Shown here: positions 7,480-14,660 of the stretch, piece after piece
How the letters are laid out: every line of letters starts with the position of its first letter
How positions within the stretch are numbered: position 1 is the stretch's first letter
From: Paenibacillus ehimensis NBRC 15659
GTDB taxonomy: Bacteria; Bacillota; Bacilli; Paenibacillales; NBRC-103111
Reading direction: 5' to 3'
DNA length: 64,000 bases
Assembly (NCBI RefSeq): GCF_004000785.1
Contig: NZ_BILX01000032.1
Location: 1 to 64,000 of the forward strand
Translations under genes and position numbers: made by a program
The notes under the pieces: generated by a model
Told to the model about the DNA's origin: nothing
Seen by the model: only the letters and a program-made list of their open reading frames with translations
Databases searched by the model: none

Positions 7480-9303
7480 TTATCCCCCCTGCAGGGTGTC
7501 CATCGTCGGTTCGAACCACAGATCCCGAAACCTGACCCAACCGAGCGCGTTCAAAGAAACGTTTCTTAAGGAAGGATGGAATACGGTGCGCTGCGTATGA
7601 TGGAACAGAAATAATACGTAAGCCTGGTCGGTTACAAGCTGCCGCAGCCGGTTCAAATAGGTGCTGCGCGTGATCGGGGAGCCCTCTTGATACAGGCGCT
7701 CGATGATGAAATCGGTCTGCTGCTTCAACTCGTCCCCCAAATGCATCCGAACGACACAATTGTCCGCGAGAAACAGCTCGATTACCGCAAGCTCAACATC
7801 ATGATCCAGGACGTTGCGGTTAAAGGTGAAATGCGAGCCTCGTACCTTTTCCTCCCTTTCCGGCGTTCCCCAGACCACTTCGCTCAGCTTTACCTTTATG
7901 CCAATCTCGCCCAGTTGGATCTGTAAGTTCTCTGCGTACTCCTTGTGATGGGATGAATGCACTAGCAGAAGTTCCTCTCCATCATACCCGCTTTCCGCCA
8001 ACAGCCGTTTGGCAAGTAGCGGATCATATTGCTCATCCGTATCGCTAGGCTCCCGGGATTCCTCGTAGAACCATTTGGCGAACGTGACATCTCCCGGCGA
8101 GCTTGACGGCACCAGAAGCTTACGGTCGATCCCATGCACGACGGCTTTTCGAAAAGACAGCTTCTGCTGCGGTCCCGGCAAGTTTAAATTAAACGTGAAA
8201 AAACTGCAATCCCGTCCGATCGTCTGTATCGTCTGCCAGTTTTCCGGCAGCTCTTCCGTCGTATCGCATTGGTGCCGCATCATATAGTTCGGCGGCTGAA
8301 GATGACTCGCTTTTCTCGTTAACTCGGGCGTATACCAAATTTCGATCCGGTCCAGGTGTGCCCGCCGCTCAAAATAACGCGGGAACGCCTCCAATACGAG
8401 CATATTATCGTCATTTTGGACGACACGGAAAGGTCCGGTGCCGACCGGCCTCCGGCGGAACGCATCCCCAAGCTCCGTCACCGCATCCTGCGGAACAATC
8501 GAAGCCCGGTCGTAGCTCAAATGATGCAGGAAGAGAGGATTAGTCCGCCGCAAATGGATGCGTATCGCGTAGCTGCCGATCGTTTCGATGCGCTCCACAT
8601 CCGCAAACAGCCACCGAAACGGGGAGCCCAACTCTTTGCTGTTATGACGTTCAATCGAATATTTGACGTCCTCCGAGGTCATTTCTCTCCCGTGATGAAA
8701 GAATACCCCTTTGCGCAAATAAAACGTCCATTCCTTGCCGTTGTTCCCGTTGGTCCAGTAGTGCGCTAGCCCGCCCTCGATTTTACCGGTCTTCGTATTC
8801 ATTCGGACGAGCACGTCAAAAATTTGCTGTACCATATGACATTCTACGACAAAGGTGATAAAAGCAGGGTCCAGGCAAGCAATCCGCTTGGAATACGGAA
8901 GCCGCAGCGTGTCCGTCAGCGTATCGTTCTTCACCTCGGGGCGATAGCCGAAGTGGGAATCCAGCCAATACACAAATTGGTCCTTGAGTGCAGGCAGAGC
9001 GGAGTGCTCCTCGAGATAAGCAAAGGCCTGCTGAATATCGCCCTTCTTAACCATCGCTTGAGCGGCTTCCAGCGCGATCGTTTCACTTTTGGCCAAAAAT
9101 GCGATTCTTGAGCGATGTCCCCGCCCCCGGCCCGGAGTCCAGTGAATCCAGCCGGCTTCTTCCATTCGTTTCAATACGAAGTTGACATTGCGGGCCGTAC
9201 ATTGAAAAATATCCGTCAGCTCCGTCAGCGTAATCTCAATCTCCGTTTGTTCCTTTACCTCCGCAAATTTCTTGCGCAGGCGCAAATAGTAGAAATCGAT
9301 CAT
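7480..9303 (-). CDS. SgrR-type transcriptional regulator with ABC solute-binding domain
   Basis: A 607-residue protein. The N-terminal about 100 residues form a winged helix of SgrR_N type (for example TELTDIFQCTARNVNFVLK). This is followed by a cytoplasmic extracellular-solute-binding-protein family 5 domain (peptide/nickel binding fold) from about residue 145 to the end. In E. coli SgrR this layout senses sugar-phosphate stress; the ligand here is unknown. The start at 9303 has GAGGAGG upstream; the long open frame further upstream crosses the intergenic region and is rejected. It is divergent from a 47-residue ORF, with a 9-bp inverted repeat between them, so that small gene is a candidate target. 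Confidence 0.85.
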   Translation of the reverse strand: MIDFYYLRLRKKFAEVKEQTEIEITLTELTDIFQCTARNVNFVLKRMEEAGWIHWTPGRGRGHRSRIAFLAKSETIALEAAQAMVKKGDIQQAFAYLEEHSALPALKDQFVYWLDSHFGYRPEVKNDTLTDTLRLPYSKRIACLDPAFITFVVECHMVQQIFDVLVRMNTKTGKIEGGLAHYWTNGNNGKEWTFYLRKGVFFHHGREMTSEDVKYSIERHNSKELGSPFRWLFADVERIETIGSYAIRIHLRRTNPLFLHHLSYDRASIVPQDAVTELGDAFRRRPVGTGPFRVVQNDDNMLVLEAFPRYFERRAHLDRIEIWYTPELTRKASHLQPPNYMMRHQCDTTEELPENWQTIQTIGRDCSFFTFNLNLPGPQQKLSFRKAVVHGIDRKLLVPSSSPGDVTFAKWFYEESREPSDTDEQYDPLLAKRLLAESGYDGEELLLVHSSHHKEYAENLQIQLGEIGIKVKLSEVVWGTPEREEKVRGSHFTFNRNVLDHDVELAVIELFLADNCVVRMHLGDELKQQTDFIIERLYQEGSPITRSTYLNRLRQLVTDQAYVLFLFHHTQRTVFHPSLRNVSLNALGWVRFRDLWFEPTMDTLQGG

Positions 9304-9339
9304 TCTGAAAACGCCTCCTCGCCGGTCCATGCGTCCATA

Positions 9340-9385
9340 AAAGATGAAAGAAATAAAATATATGCTACACTTTTTATTCATCTTT
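9340..9385. repeat. Inverted repeat in the SgrR-like/small-ORF divergent promoter region
   Basis: Perfect 9-bp arms AAAGATGAA (9340-9348) and TTCATCTTT (9377-9385) lie just upstream of a TATAAT (9393-9398) that would drive the plus-strand small ORF. A plausible operator for the adjacent SgrR-like regulator. Confidence 0.45.
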
Positions 9386-9454
9386 CGCAAGGTATAATGA
9401 AACCAGAAGCCGCAAGCAAGCGAAAATAAAGGCTTCCTCAGGAGGAGAGACACC

Positions 9455-9598
9455 ATGTTGAACCCGTTCGAACTTGAAATGCAAATGCTGGAGCAAGCAA
9501 AAGAGGCTGAAAAAAAAGCAAGCGGCTCCCGGTTTCCCCGTGTGCCGCTTATGGACTGGCTGGTCGGTGTCACCGCCGTCAGCGCGATGATCGCATGA
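9455..9598 (+). CDS. Small hypothetical protein (47 aa)
   Basis: A short ORF beginning MLNPFELEMQ and ending SAMIA. It has a very strong ribosome binding site (AGGAGGAGAG, 9440-9449) and its own TATAAT at 9393-9398. It is predicted to have an amphipathic, charged helix (residues 5-22) followed by a hydrophobic C-terminal third (PLMDWLVGVTAVSAMIA), so it may associate with the membrane. I do not recognise a family. Its divergent placement next to an SgrR-like regulator recalls the small protein/regulator pairing of the E. coli sgr locus, but the sequence is unrelated to SgrT as far as I can tell. Confidence 0.5.
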   Translation: MLNPFELEMQMLEQAKEAEKKASGSRFPRVPLMDWLVGVTAVSAMIA

Positions 9599-9627
9599 TC
9601 CCAAGGCCGCGCCGACGAAGATACAAA

Positions 9628-10530
9628 TTAAGCCCGTGCGGTCTTTTTCTCGAAAAAGTCGAGCAAAAATTTGCGGAATACTTCCGCCACGGGCGGAAGC
9701 TTTTCGCCGTTCCGGCGAATCAGCCCGATGCTGCGCGTCACGACCGGCTCCGTAATGCGCACCTTGACCGGCTGAAGCTCGTTAATTTCCTTCAATGCCA
9801 TCTCCGGCAGCAGGCTGACGCCCATGCCTGCCGCGACAAGCCCGCGGATCGTATCCGTTTCTTCCCCCTCGAATCCGATTTGGGGCGTAAAGCCCGCCTT
9901 CGCACAAGCCTCCAATACGATCGCGCGGAGCGAATACTCTTCGCTGAACATGACGAACGATTCGCCGCGGAGCTGCTCCAGCTTAATCGATTCGTTTCCC
10001 GATAACGCATGGCCTTCCGGCACGATCGCAAACAGCTCTTCCTGCAGCAGCACTTCACCGACAACATGATTGTGCTTCTCCGGAAAAGGTGAAATGAAAG
10101 CCAGATCGATTTCTCCTTTCATGACGTCGCGGATCAAGCTGTTGTAAGTCCCTTGACGCAGGCGGAACTTGACGTTCGGGTAATGTTTGCGGAAGCTTGC
10201 GACGACGGTCGGCAGCAGGTTAATACCGAGACTATGCGGAAACCCGATCCGGATTTCGCCCCGTTCCGGGTCGAGAAATTCGTGGACCTCATCCACCGCG
10301 CGATCCAGATCAGTCAGGATGCCCTCCACGCGGCACAAAAACAGCTTGCCGACCGAAGTCAGCTGCAGATTGCGGCCTTTCTGCACAAACAATTGAACGC
10401 CAAGCTCTTCTTCCAATTGATGGATTTGACGGCTGACCGCCGATTGCGCCACATGCATTTCCTCCGCAGCCTGGGTTACGTGCTGTTTGCGCGCCACCTT
10501 TACAAAATACTGCAGCTGTCTAAGTTCCAA
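9628..10530 (-). CDS. LysR family regulator, GltC-like
   Basis: A 300-residue LysR protein. The N-terminal helix-turn-helix (residues 1-60, with HVTQAAEEMHVAQSAVSRQI) and the effector domain follow the B. subtilis GltC pattern closely as I recall it, for example LDPERGEIRIGFPHSLGINLLPTV and GLVAAGMGVSLLPE. GltC activates glutamate synthase, but here the divergent gene is tpx. The two-cysteine redox switch of OxyR is not evident. The start is TTG at 10530 with GGAAGG upstream. It may control tpx or an unlinked target. Confidence 0.85.
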   Translation of the reverse strand: MELRQLQYFVKVARKQHVTQAAEEMHVAQSAVSRQIHQLEEELGVQLFVQKGRNLQLTSVGKLFLCRVEGILTDLDRAVDEVHEFLDPERGEIRIGFPHSLGINLLPTVVASFRKHYPNVKFRLRQGTYNSLIRDVMKGEIDLAFISPFPEKHNHVVGEVLLQEELFAIVPEGHALSGNESIKLEQLRGESFVMFSEEYSLRAIVLEACAKAGFTPQIGFEGEETDTIRGLVAAGMGVSLLPEMALKEINELQPVKVRITEPVVTRSIGLIRRNGEKLPPVAEVFRKFLLDFFEKKTARA

Positions 10531-10574
10531 TGCTCTTCCTTCCCCCTGTTTATGTTTAAAGTTCTGTACTCCTA

Positions 10575-10605
10575 TTGGACAAGTTCTCTAATAAAAGATT
10601 ATAAT
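10575..10605 (+). promoter_or_regulatory. Probable tpx promoter
   Basis: TTGGAC and TATAAT are separated by 19 bp, longer than the ideal. A TTGGT/ACCAA inverted repeat (10611-10625) lies just downstream; with the divergent LysR gene this may be a regulator site. Confidence 0.45.
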
Positions 10606-10659
10606 ATATTTTGGTGAAATACCAATCATTCTCAAACATTGAAGGAGGCCCATGTACTC

Positions 10660-11163
10660 ATGGCAAAAGCGGCATTCAAAGGCAACCCGATTACCCTCAT
10701 CGGAACGGAAGTTAAGCCAGGCGATAAAGCTCCCGATTTCACAGTCAACAAAAACTTGCTCGAAACCGCATCTCTTGCCGATTATGCCGGCAAAGTGAAG
10801 CTGATCAGCGTGGTGCCTTCTTTGGACACTGGCGTATGCGATGCGCAAACCCGCCGTTTCAATGAAGAAGCAGCCAAGCTCGGCGACAATGTCGTTGTAC
10901 TGACGATCAGTGTGGATCTTCCGTTCGCGCAATCCCGTTGGTGCGGCGCTGCGGGCATCGACAAAGTCGTAACGCTGTCCGACTACAAAAACCGCTCGTT
11001 CGGCAAAGCATACGGCGTTCTGATTGACGAGCTGCAATTGCTGATGAGATCCATCTTCGTCATCGATGCGAACGATACCGTACAATACGTGGAATACCTC
11101 GGCGAAATGACGGAGCATCCAAACTACGAAGCTGCGATCGAAGCCGTGAAAAAGCTCGTTTAA
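10660..11163 (+). CDS. tpx: Thiol peroxidase Tpx
   Basis: A 167-residue atypical 2-Cys peroxiredoxin that reduces hydroperoxides using thioredoxin. The peroxidatic Cys60 lies in [13 protein letters not shown] and the resolving Cys95 in SRWCGAAG, both at the usual Tpx spacing. Full length. The ATG at 10660 is chosen because the family starts at this point and GGAGG precedes it by 11 nt; an upstream in-frame start is not needed. It is monocistronic, with a terminator at 11194-11238. Confidence 0.96.
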   Translation: MAKAAFKGNPITLIGTEVKPGDKAPDFTVNKNLLETASLADYAGKVKLISVVPSLDTGVCDAQTRRFNEEAAKLGDNVVVLTISVDLPFAQSRWCGAAGIDKVVTLSDYKNRSFGKAYGVLIDELQLLMRSIFVIDANDTVQYVEYLGEMTEHPNYEAAIEAVKKLV

Positions 11164-11193
11164 TACCGTTTCCGACCGTCAGTTGTGACACAC

Positions 11194-11238
11194 AAAAAAA
11201 CAGCGGGCAGCCATGAAGCTCCTCGCTGTTTTTTTTAA
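11194..11238. terminator. Terminator downstream of tpx
   Basis: Stem AACAGCG / CGCTGTT with an A-run before and eight Ts after. The T-run overlaps the stop of the convergent gene, so it probably serves both. Confidence 0.8.
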
Positions 11239-11624
11239 TCGTTTATTTTATAAGCGGCCAGCCGCTTGTCGATTTGCCTATATATATCAAGGATCGTCCT
11301 GTAGTTCGAACCGAGGTCTCCGAGCGAGCCACGGGAAGCCGAATAGATATCGATCGCCGTCTTGAGCGGGTTGATGCCGAACATGGTCAGGGTGATATCC
11401 TGCGTGCGGCCGGTAATGGTGCGCCGTTCCACTACGATTTCACCGACGTTCTTGACTTCGTGGAGAAGTTTGTAGCCGCTTAGCTTCTTGAACATGTTCA
11501 CGACTTCGTCCCATGCCTGATCTTTGGAGATTTTATAGTATCGGGTCTTCAAAGCCGGGTCCTTAGCCTTCTCTCCTGTTGTTTCGTGGCTGCGAATGAG
11601 ACCGATTAAGGTGCGCTTTAGCAA
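11235..11624 (-). CDS. Conserved hypothetical cytosolic protein (129 aa)
   Basis: A soluble 129-residue protein with no signal peptide or transmembrane segment. It is rich in lysine, with an alternating beta pattern in the middle (EIVVERRTITGRTQDITLTMFG) followed by a helical end (DIYRQIDKRLAAYKI). I recognise this as a Firmicute protein of unknown function and cannot name a domain. The start is TTG at 11624 behind GAGGAGGG. It converges on tpx and shares its terminator. Confidence 0.7.
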   Translation of the reverse strand: MLKRTLIGLIRSHETTGEKAKDPALKTRYYKISKDQAWDEVVNMFKKLSGYKLLHEVKNVGEIVVERRTITGRTQDITLTMFGINPLKTAIDIYSASRGSLGDLGSNYRTILDIYRQIDKRLAAYKIND

Positions 11625-11864
11625 AGCCTTCCCTCCTCAATGAAGTGACAATCTATTCCGGTTAACACTATCTTTTATCATATCACTGTTTGCAGGGAAG
11701 AGAAAGAGCTAACGACGTAAAACCGTTCATATTTTGTACAAAATTGATTTCTGCGATTCCCCTACTCCCAGTATATTAACATGGAAGCCGGCCTATGATT
11801 CCAAACACGGACAAGTTTGTGATTCGCTCACATGTTTTATTTTTTTCAAAGGAGAAATTCATTC

Positions 11865-12350
11865 ATGCTGATAAGAGAAGCACTGCCAGCCGATATGGCC
11901 GAAGCTTATGCCATCGAAACGATGTCGTATCCCCCGGAAACCGCCGCTTCCCGCGAAGCGTTCGATTACCGCTTGCAGACGTTCGGCCGTTATTTCCAGG
12001 TAGCCGAGCACGAAGGACGGGTCGTCGGAATCGCAAATGCCGTTCGGCTGTCTCATGAAAACCTTGCTGATGAAGAAATGAAGCAACCCGGGGCAAGCGA
12101 CCCGGAAGGGCAGTTTTTGTGCGTGCTGACCGTCGCCGTTCACCCGGATTACCGCGGCAGCGGCCTCGGCGCCCGGCTGATGAGAGCTTTGCTGGAGCAA
12201 GCGGAGGCGGACCGGCTCGAAGCCGTACTGCTGCTCTGCGAGAAGCATTTGATTTCGTTCTACGAACGTTTGGGCTTTCGTTATATCCGTTCTTCGGCAT
12301 CCGAACATGGCGGCATCGCCTGGCATGAAATGAAACGCGATTGCGGATGA
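11865..12350 (+). CDS. GNAT family N-acetyltransferase
   Basis: A 161-residue single-domain acetyltransferase. The acetyl-CoA binding motif A is visible as LTVAVHPDYRGSGLGARLM, followed by motif B around ISFYERLGFRYI. It resembles the arylalkylamine/serotonin-acetyltransferase-like branch of GNAT; the acceptor is unknown. The ATG at 11865 has GGAG upstream (11851); an ATG-type start at 11832 lacks one. It stands alone, ending at a hairpin shared with the convergent fsa gene. Confidence 0.85.
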   Translation: MLIREALPADMAEAYAIETMSYPPETAASREAFDYRLQTFGRYFQVAEHEGRVVGIANAVRLSHENLADEEMKQPGASDPEGQFLCVLTVAVHPDYRGSGLGARLMRALLEQAEADRLEAVLLLCEKHLISFYERLGFRYIRSSASEHGGIAWHEMKRDCG

Positions 12351-12357
12351 CGAACAG

Positions 12358-12412
12358 AAACAGGGCCTGCTGCCGCATCTTGCACAGCTCAGGCCCTGTT
12401 TGGCTTCTTTTG
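12358..12412. terminator. Hairpin terminator between GNAT gene and fsa
   Basis: Perfect 12-bp arms AAACAGGGCCTG and CAGGCCCTGTTT. The T-run on the plus side is broken; it probably works for both converging genes. Confidence 0.65.
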
Positions 12413-12415
12413 TTG

Positions 12416-13072
12416 TTAGAATGCGCTTTGGTTGGCGCCTTCCCAGTCTTTCAGGAAGCGTTCGATCCCGGCATCCGTTAACGGGTGCTTGATCATTTGC
12501 TGAATCACTTTATATGGAACGGTCGCAATATCCGCCCCGAGCAGCGCCGCGTCGATGACGTGAGTCGTCGTACGGACGCTTGCCGTAATAATTTCGGAGC
12601 TGATGTTATGTACCTTGAACATTTGGCTGATTTCCTTGATCAAATTCATTCCGATCTGGTTAATATCGTCAAGGCGTCCGACAAACGGAGAGACGTACGT
12701 AGCTCCGGCGCGTGCGGCAAGCAAAGCTTGCGTCGAACTGAAAATAAGCGTCACGTTCGTTTTGATGCCCATTTCGCTGAAACGTTTCGTCGCTTTCAGT
12801 CCTTCTTCCGTCATAGGGACTTTTACGACAATACCGTCGCCAAGAGCGGCCAGTTTTTTACCCTGCTCCACCATCTCGTCAGCTTGAAGGCTGATCACCT
12901 CGGCGCTGATCGGCAGGTTTCCGACGATCGAGATGATTTCCTTCACCGTTTCGAAGAAATCTTTTCCTTCCTTGGCAATGAGCGACGGATTCGTCGTCAC
13001 ACCTGCGATCACGCCGAGTTCATGTGCTTTGCGGATTTCTTCCACATTGGCTGTGTCGATAAAGAGCTTCAT
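12416..13072 (-). CDS. fsa: Transaldolase-like fructose-6-phosphate aldolase (TalC/FSA family)
   Basis: A 218-residue short-form transaldolase. The Schiff-base lysine is Lys84 in IVVKVPMT, and the N-terminal [13 protein letters not shown] and the GVTTNPS segment (24-30) are typical of the family. It transfers a dihydroxyacetone unit between sugar phosphates, in the pentose phosphate pathway if it acts as a transaldolase. Members of this family may act as transaldolase or as aldolase and sequence alone does not decide. The start at 13072 is preferred over the ATG at 13081 because GAGAGG is then correctly spaced. The 6S RNA gene ends about 50 bp upstream on the same strand. Confidence 0.93.
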   Translation of the reverse strand: MKLFIDTANVEEIRKAHELGVIAGVTTNPSLIAKEGKDFFETVKEIISIVGNLPISAEVISLQADEMVEQGKKLAALGDGIVVKVPMTEEGLKATKRFSEMGIKTNVTLIFSSTQALLAARAGATYVSPFVGRLDDINQIGMNLIKEISQMFKVHNISSEIITASVRTTTHVIDAALLGADIATVPYKVIQQMIKHPLTDAGIERFLKDWEGANQSAF

Positions 13073-13121
13073 CTCCAACATCCCTCTCTTTTTGTTGTGA
13101 ACGCTAACATTTTAACGCAAC

Positions 13122-13309
13122 AAAAAAACCCGCATATGCCGTCCGATTTCGTGTCTCAAACCCGCTCTCGCAGGTGGGTGTCCGCAGAATCGGTTTTGAA
13201 GTCCCTTTTCGAGGGCATGACAGCCGCGATTCAATGTAGGTCTCCCTAGAAACAGTCATTGGTTCAAAACAACTGTAAAACCGAAACGCACATCGCAGGA
13301 TTTTGTTGT
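13122..13309 (-). ncRNA. ssrS: 6S RNA (SsrS/BsrA-type)
   Basis: A 188-nt predicted transcript. The 3' half carries the 6S-like hairpin with ACACCCACCTGC and GGGTTTGAGACAC, preceded by GGGACTTCAAAACCG, and ends in CGGACGGCATATGCGGG plus a T7 run (13128-13122). The order matches E. coli 6S RNA as I remember it (CCTTAAAACTGCG, ACATTCACCTTG, GGGTTCAAGG, GCGGCGGCAT). The ends pair: 5' CCTGC-ATGTGC (with one bulged G) against 3' GCATATGCGGG, giving the 6S closing stem. The length is typical. It should bind sigma-A RNA polymerase and restrain transcription in stationary phase. No ORF is needed to explain the region. Confidence 0.85.
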
Positions 13310-13315
13310 ATTCCT

Positions 13316-13344
13316 ATTATAGTCCACTCCATGGCGAAAGTAAA
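13316..13344 (-). promoter_or_regulatory. Promoter of 6S RNA
   Basis: On the minus strand, TTTACT (13339-13344), a 17-bp spacer and perfect TATAAT (13316-13321). The start is predicted at A13309, consistent with the closing stem of the RNA. Confidence 0.7.
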
Positions 13345-13381
13345 CCTTTGCGCCGCACTTCTTGTTGGAACCGGGGGAAAA

Positions 13382-14173
13382 TTACGGTTTGTCCGTCTTG
13401 CGATCCGATTCGGCCGCCTCCGGATCATCGGCCTGTTCCGTCTGCAGGCGCTGCTGTTCCGCTTCCTTCTCGGCCAGCTCCTGCTGCTTCTCCTGCAGCT
13501 TTCCGAAGATCAGGTTAAAGTGCCAGAACGATACGACGGCGATCAAGCTGCCCATAAAAAAAGGAATCAGGAACGTAAACATGTTAAAGCTGACATACAG
13601 GACGATCCCGTTCAGCACGATCATCGAAAGCGAACGCACCGGATTGCCGATCGTAATTAACAGCGCGTTTTTGACGATTTGCAATATCTTCATGTGCAGG
13701 TGCGAAAGGATCGAGAAAAAATGAAACAACGAAATGATCAAAAGGACCGTGAGCGACAGCACCAGAAACCGTAAAATGCCAAAAGTCCCCGATTGATTCC
13801 CATAAAACTGGAAATTAGTGTACAGAATGACGCCTATCACAATATAAATAAGACCGCCAAGCAAGCTCTGGACGAAATTATCCTTGTAGCCTCGGAAGAA
13901 CGTCTTGAACAGCGGTACATCCTCTTCCCCGGTCAACCATTTGCGAGCCACGCTGAACATCGCTGTCGTCGACGGAAAGATGGTAAAGGGCGCGACAATC
14001 CCCATCAATATAAGCGTTTGCAGGGCTTGATCGGTCGTTTGGGACTGCAAAAAAACGAGTCCCAAAAAAAAGAAAGGAATGGCACATATGACCCACAGCA
14101 CGTTGATCACCGATAGTCTCATGATCCATTCGGAAATACGGTAAAACCCACCCATGATTCCTCGAAATTCCAA
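13382..14173 (-). CDS. DUF624 family (YesL-like) membrane protein
   Basis: A 263-residue integral membrane protein with about five to six hydrophobic helices between residues 18 and 215. A hydrophilic Glu/Gln-rich C-terminal tail of about 40 residues (KLQEKQQELAEKEAEQQ) is probably coiled-coil. DUF624 members of Bacillus are often encoded next to sugar ABC transporters, but here no transporter is adjacent. The start is TTG at 14173 with GGAGG about 10 nt upstream; an internal ATG six codons in (MGGFYRI) is an alternative. Function unknown. Confidence 0.8.
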   Translation of the reverse strand: MEFRGIMGGFYRISEWIMRLSVINVLWVICAIPFFFLGLVFLQSQTTDQALQTLILMGIVAPFTIFPSTTAMFSVARKWLTGEEDVPLFKTFFRGYKDNFVQSLLGGLIYIVIGVILYTNFQFYGNQSGTFGILRFLVLSLTVLLIISLFHFFSILSHLHMKILQIVKNALLITIGNPVRSLSMIVLNGIVLYVSFNMFTFLIPFFMGSLIAVVSFWHFNLIFGKLQEKQQELAEKEAEQQRLQTEQADDPEAAESDRKTDKP

Positions 14174-14242
14174 ATCCTACGCCCTCCTTCATCTCTATTG
14201 CTTTATTATAGCCTATTTCATTCCATCTAGGTAGCCGTCCAT

Positions 14243-14269
14243 ACATAATGCCGCAAATAACATATGCTA
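14243..14269 (+). promoter_or_regulatory. Sigma-K-like sporulation promoter
   Basis: AC (14243-14244), a 16-bp spacer and CATATGCTA (14261-14269) match the mother-cell sigma-K consensus AC-N16/17-CATANNNTA. It points at the YjcZ-type peptide gene 180 bp downstream, through the GC-rich leader. Confidence 0.5.
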
Positions 14270-14275
14270 AAGTAC

Positions 14276-14407
14276 CAACCGCAGTTAGCCCCGGTCATCC
14301 GGTTTCTACGTGCAGCGGCAATGTCCCGTGGGCAAGCGAGGGACACACGCGCCCGGAAAGCCGAGGAGCTCTACCTGCCCATGAGAACCGTTATCCGTCC
14401 GGATAAC
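14276..14407 (+). other. GC-rich, hairpin-forming leader of unknown class
   Basis: About 130 nt between the sigma-K-like promoter and yjcZ, without a coding frame that I can support. Visible stems: CCGG-TCAT-CCGG (14291-14302), TGTCCC (14322-14327) with GGGACA (14340-14345), and GTTATCC (14390-14396) with GGATAAC (14401-14407). No riboswitch class that I know fits it. It could be a leader or a separate sporulation RNA. Confidence 0.4.
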
Positions 14408-14448
14408 GCTGTTTCTGGTGGTAAAATACAGGAAGGAGGCTGATCACG

Positions 14449-14544
14449 ATGGGTGGTTATGCAGGAGGATTGTGGACTTCTACTGGTGTTATTCTGGTTC
14501 TGTTTATTCTGCTGGTTATCGTTAGCCGCAGCGGTTGGTTCTAA
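14449..14544 (+). CDS. yjcZ: YjcZ-family sporulation peptide (31 aa)
   Basis: A 31-residue peptide: a glycine-rich start (MGGYAGGLW), one hydrophobic helix (TGVILVLFILLVIVS) and a short polar end (RSGWF). This is the pattern of the YjcZ/sporulation small-membrane-peptide family found in Bacillus and Paenibacillus. The ribosome binding site GGAAGGAGG (14431-14439) is strong. A sigma-K-like promoter lies upstream and a terminator directly downstream. Confidence 0.8.
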   Translation: MGGYAGGLWTSTGVILVLFILLVIVSRSGWF

Positions 14545-14566
14545 TAAGCTGAGCAAGTTTACAAAC

Positions 14567-14606
14567 GGCGGGCATGTGTGCGATGACGTACACGGCCCGC
14601 CTTTTT
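14567..14606 (+). terminator. Terminator of yjcZ
   Basis: Stem GGCGGGC (14567-14573) / GCCCGCC (14595-14601) followed by TTTTT. Confidence 0.8.
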
Positions 14607-14611
14607 CATTA

Positions 14612-14656
14612 TAAAAAAAGAAGCAAGCCCGCCGAAAATGGCAAGCCTGCTTCTTA
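14612..14656 (-). terminator. Terminator of cshA
   Basis: On the minus strand, AAGAAGCAGGC / GCCTGCTTC-type arms around GGCTTGCC and a T7 run at 14613-14619. It sits back to back with the yjcZ terminator. Confidence 0.75.
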
Positions 14657-14660
14657 TCCG

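Noticed and set aside
10594-10610. PerR box at the tpx promoter
   Set aside because: Only the left half (TTATAAT) fits the PerR consensus; the right half does not.
12485-13249. Plus-strand open frame opposite fsa and the 6S RNA
   Set aside because: fsa is a clear gene on the minus strand, and the residues show no domain.
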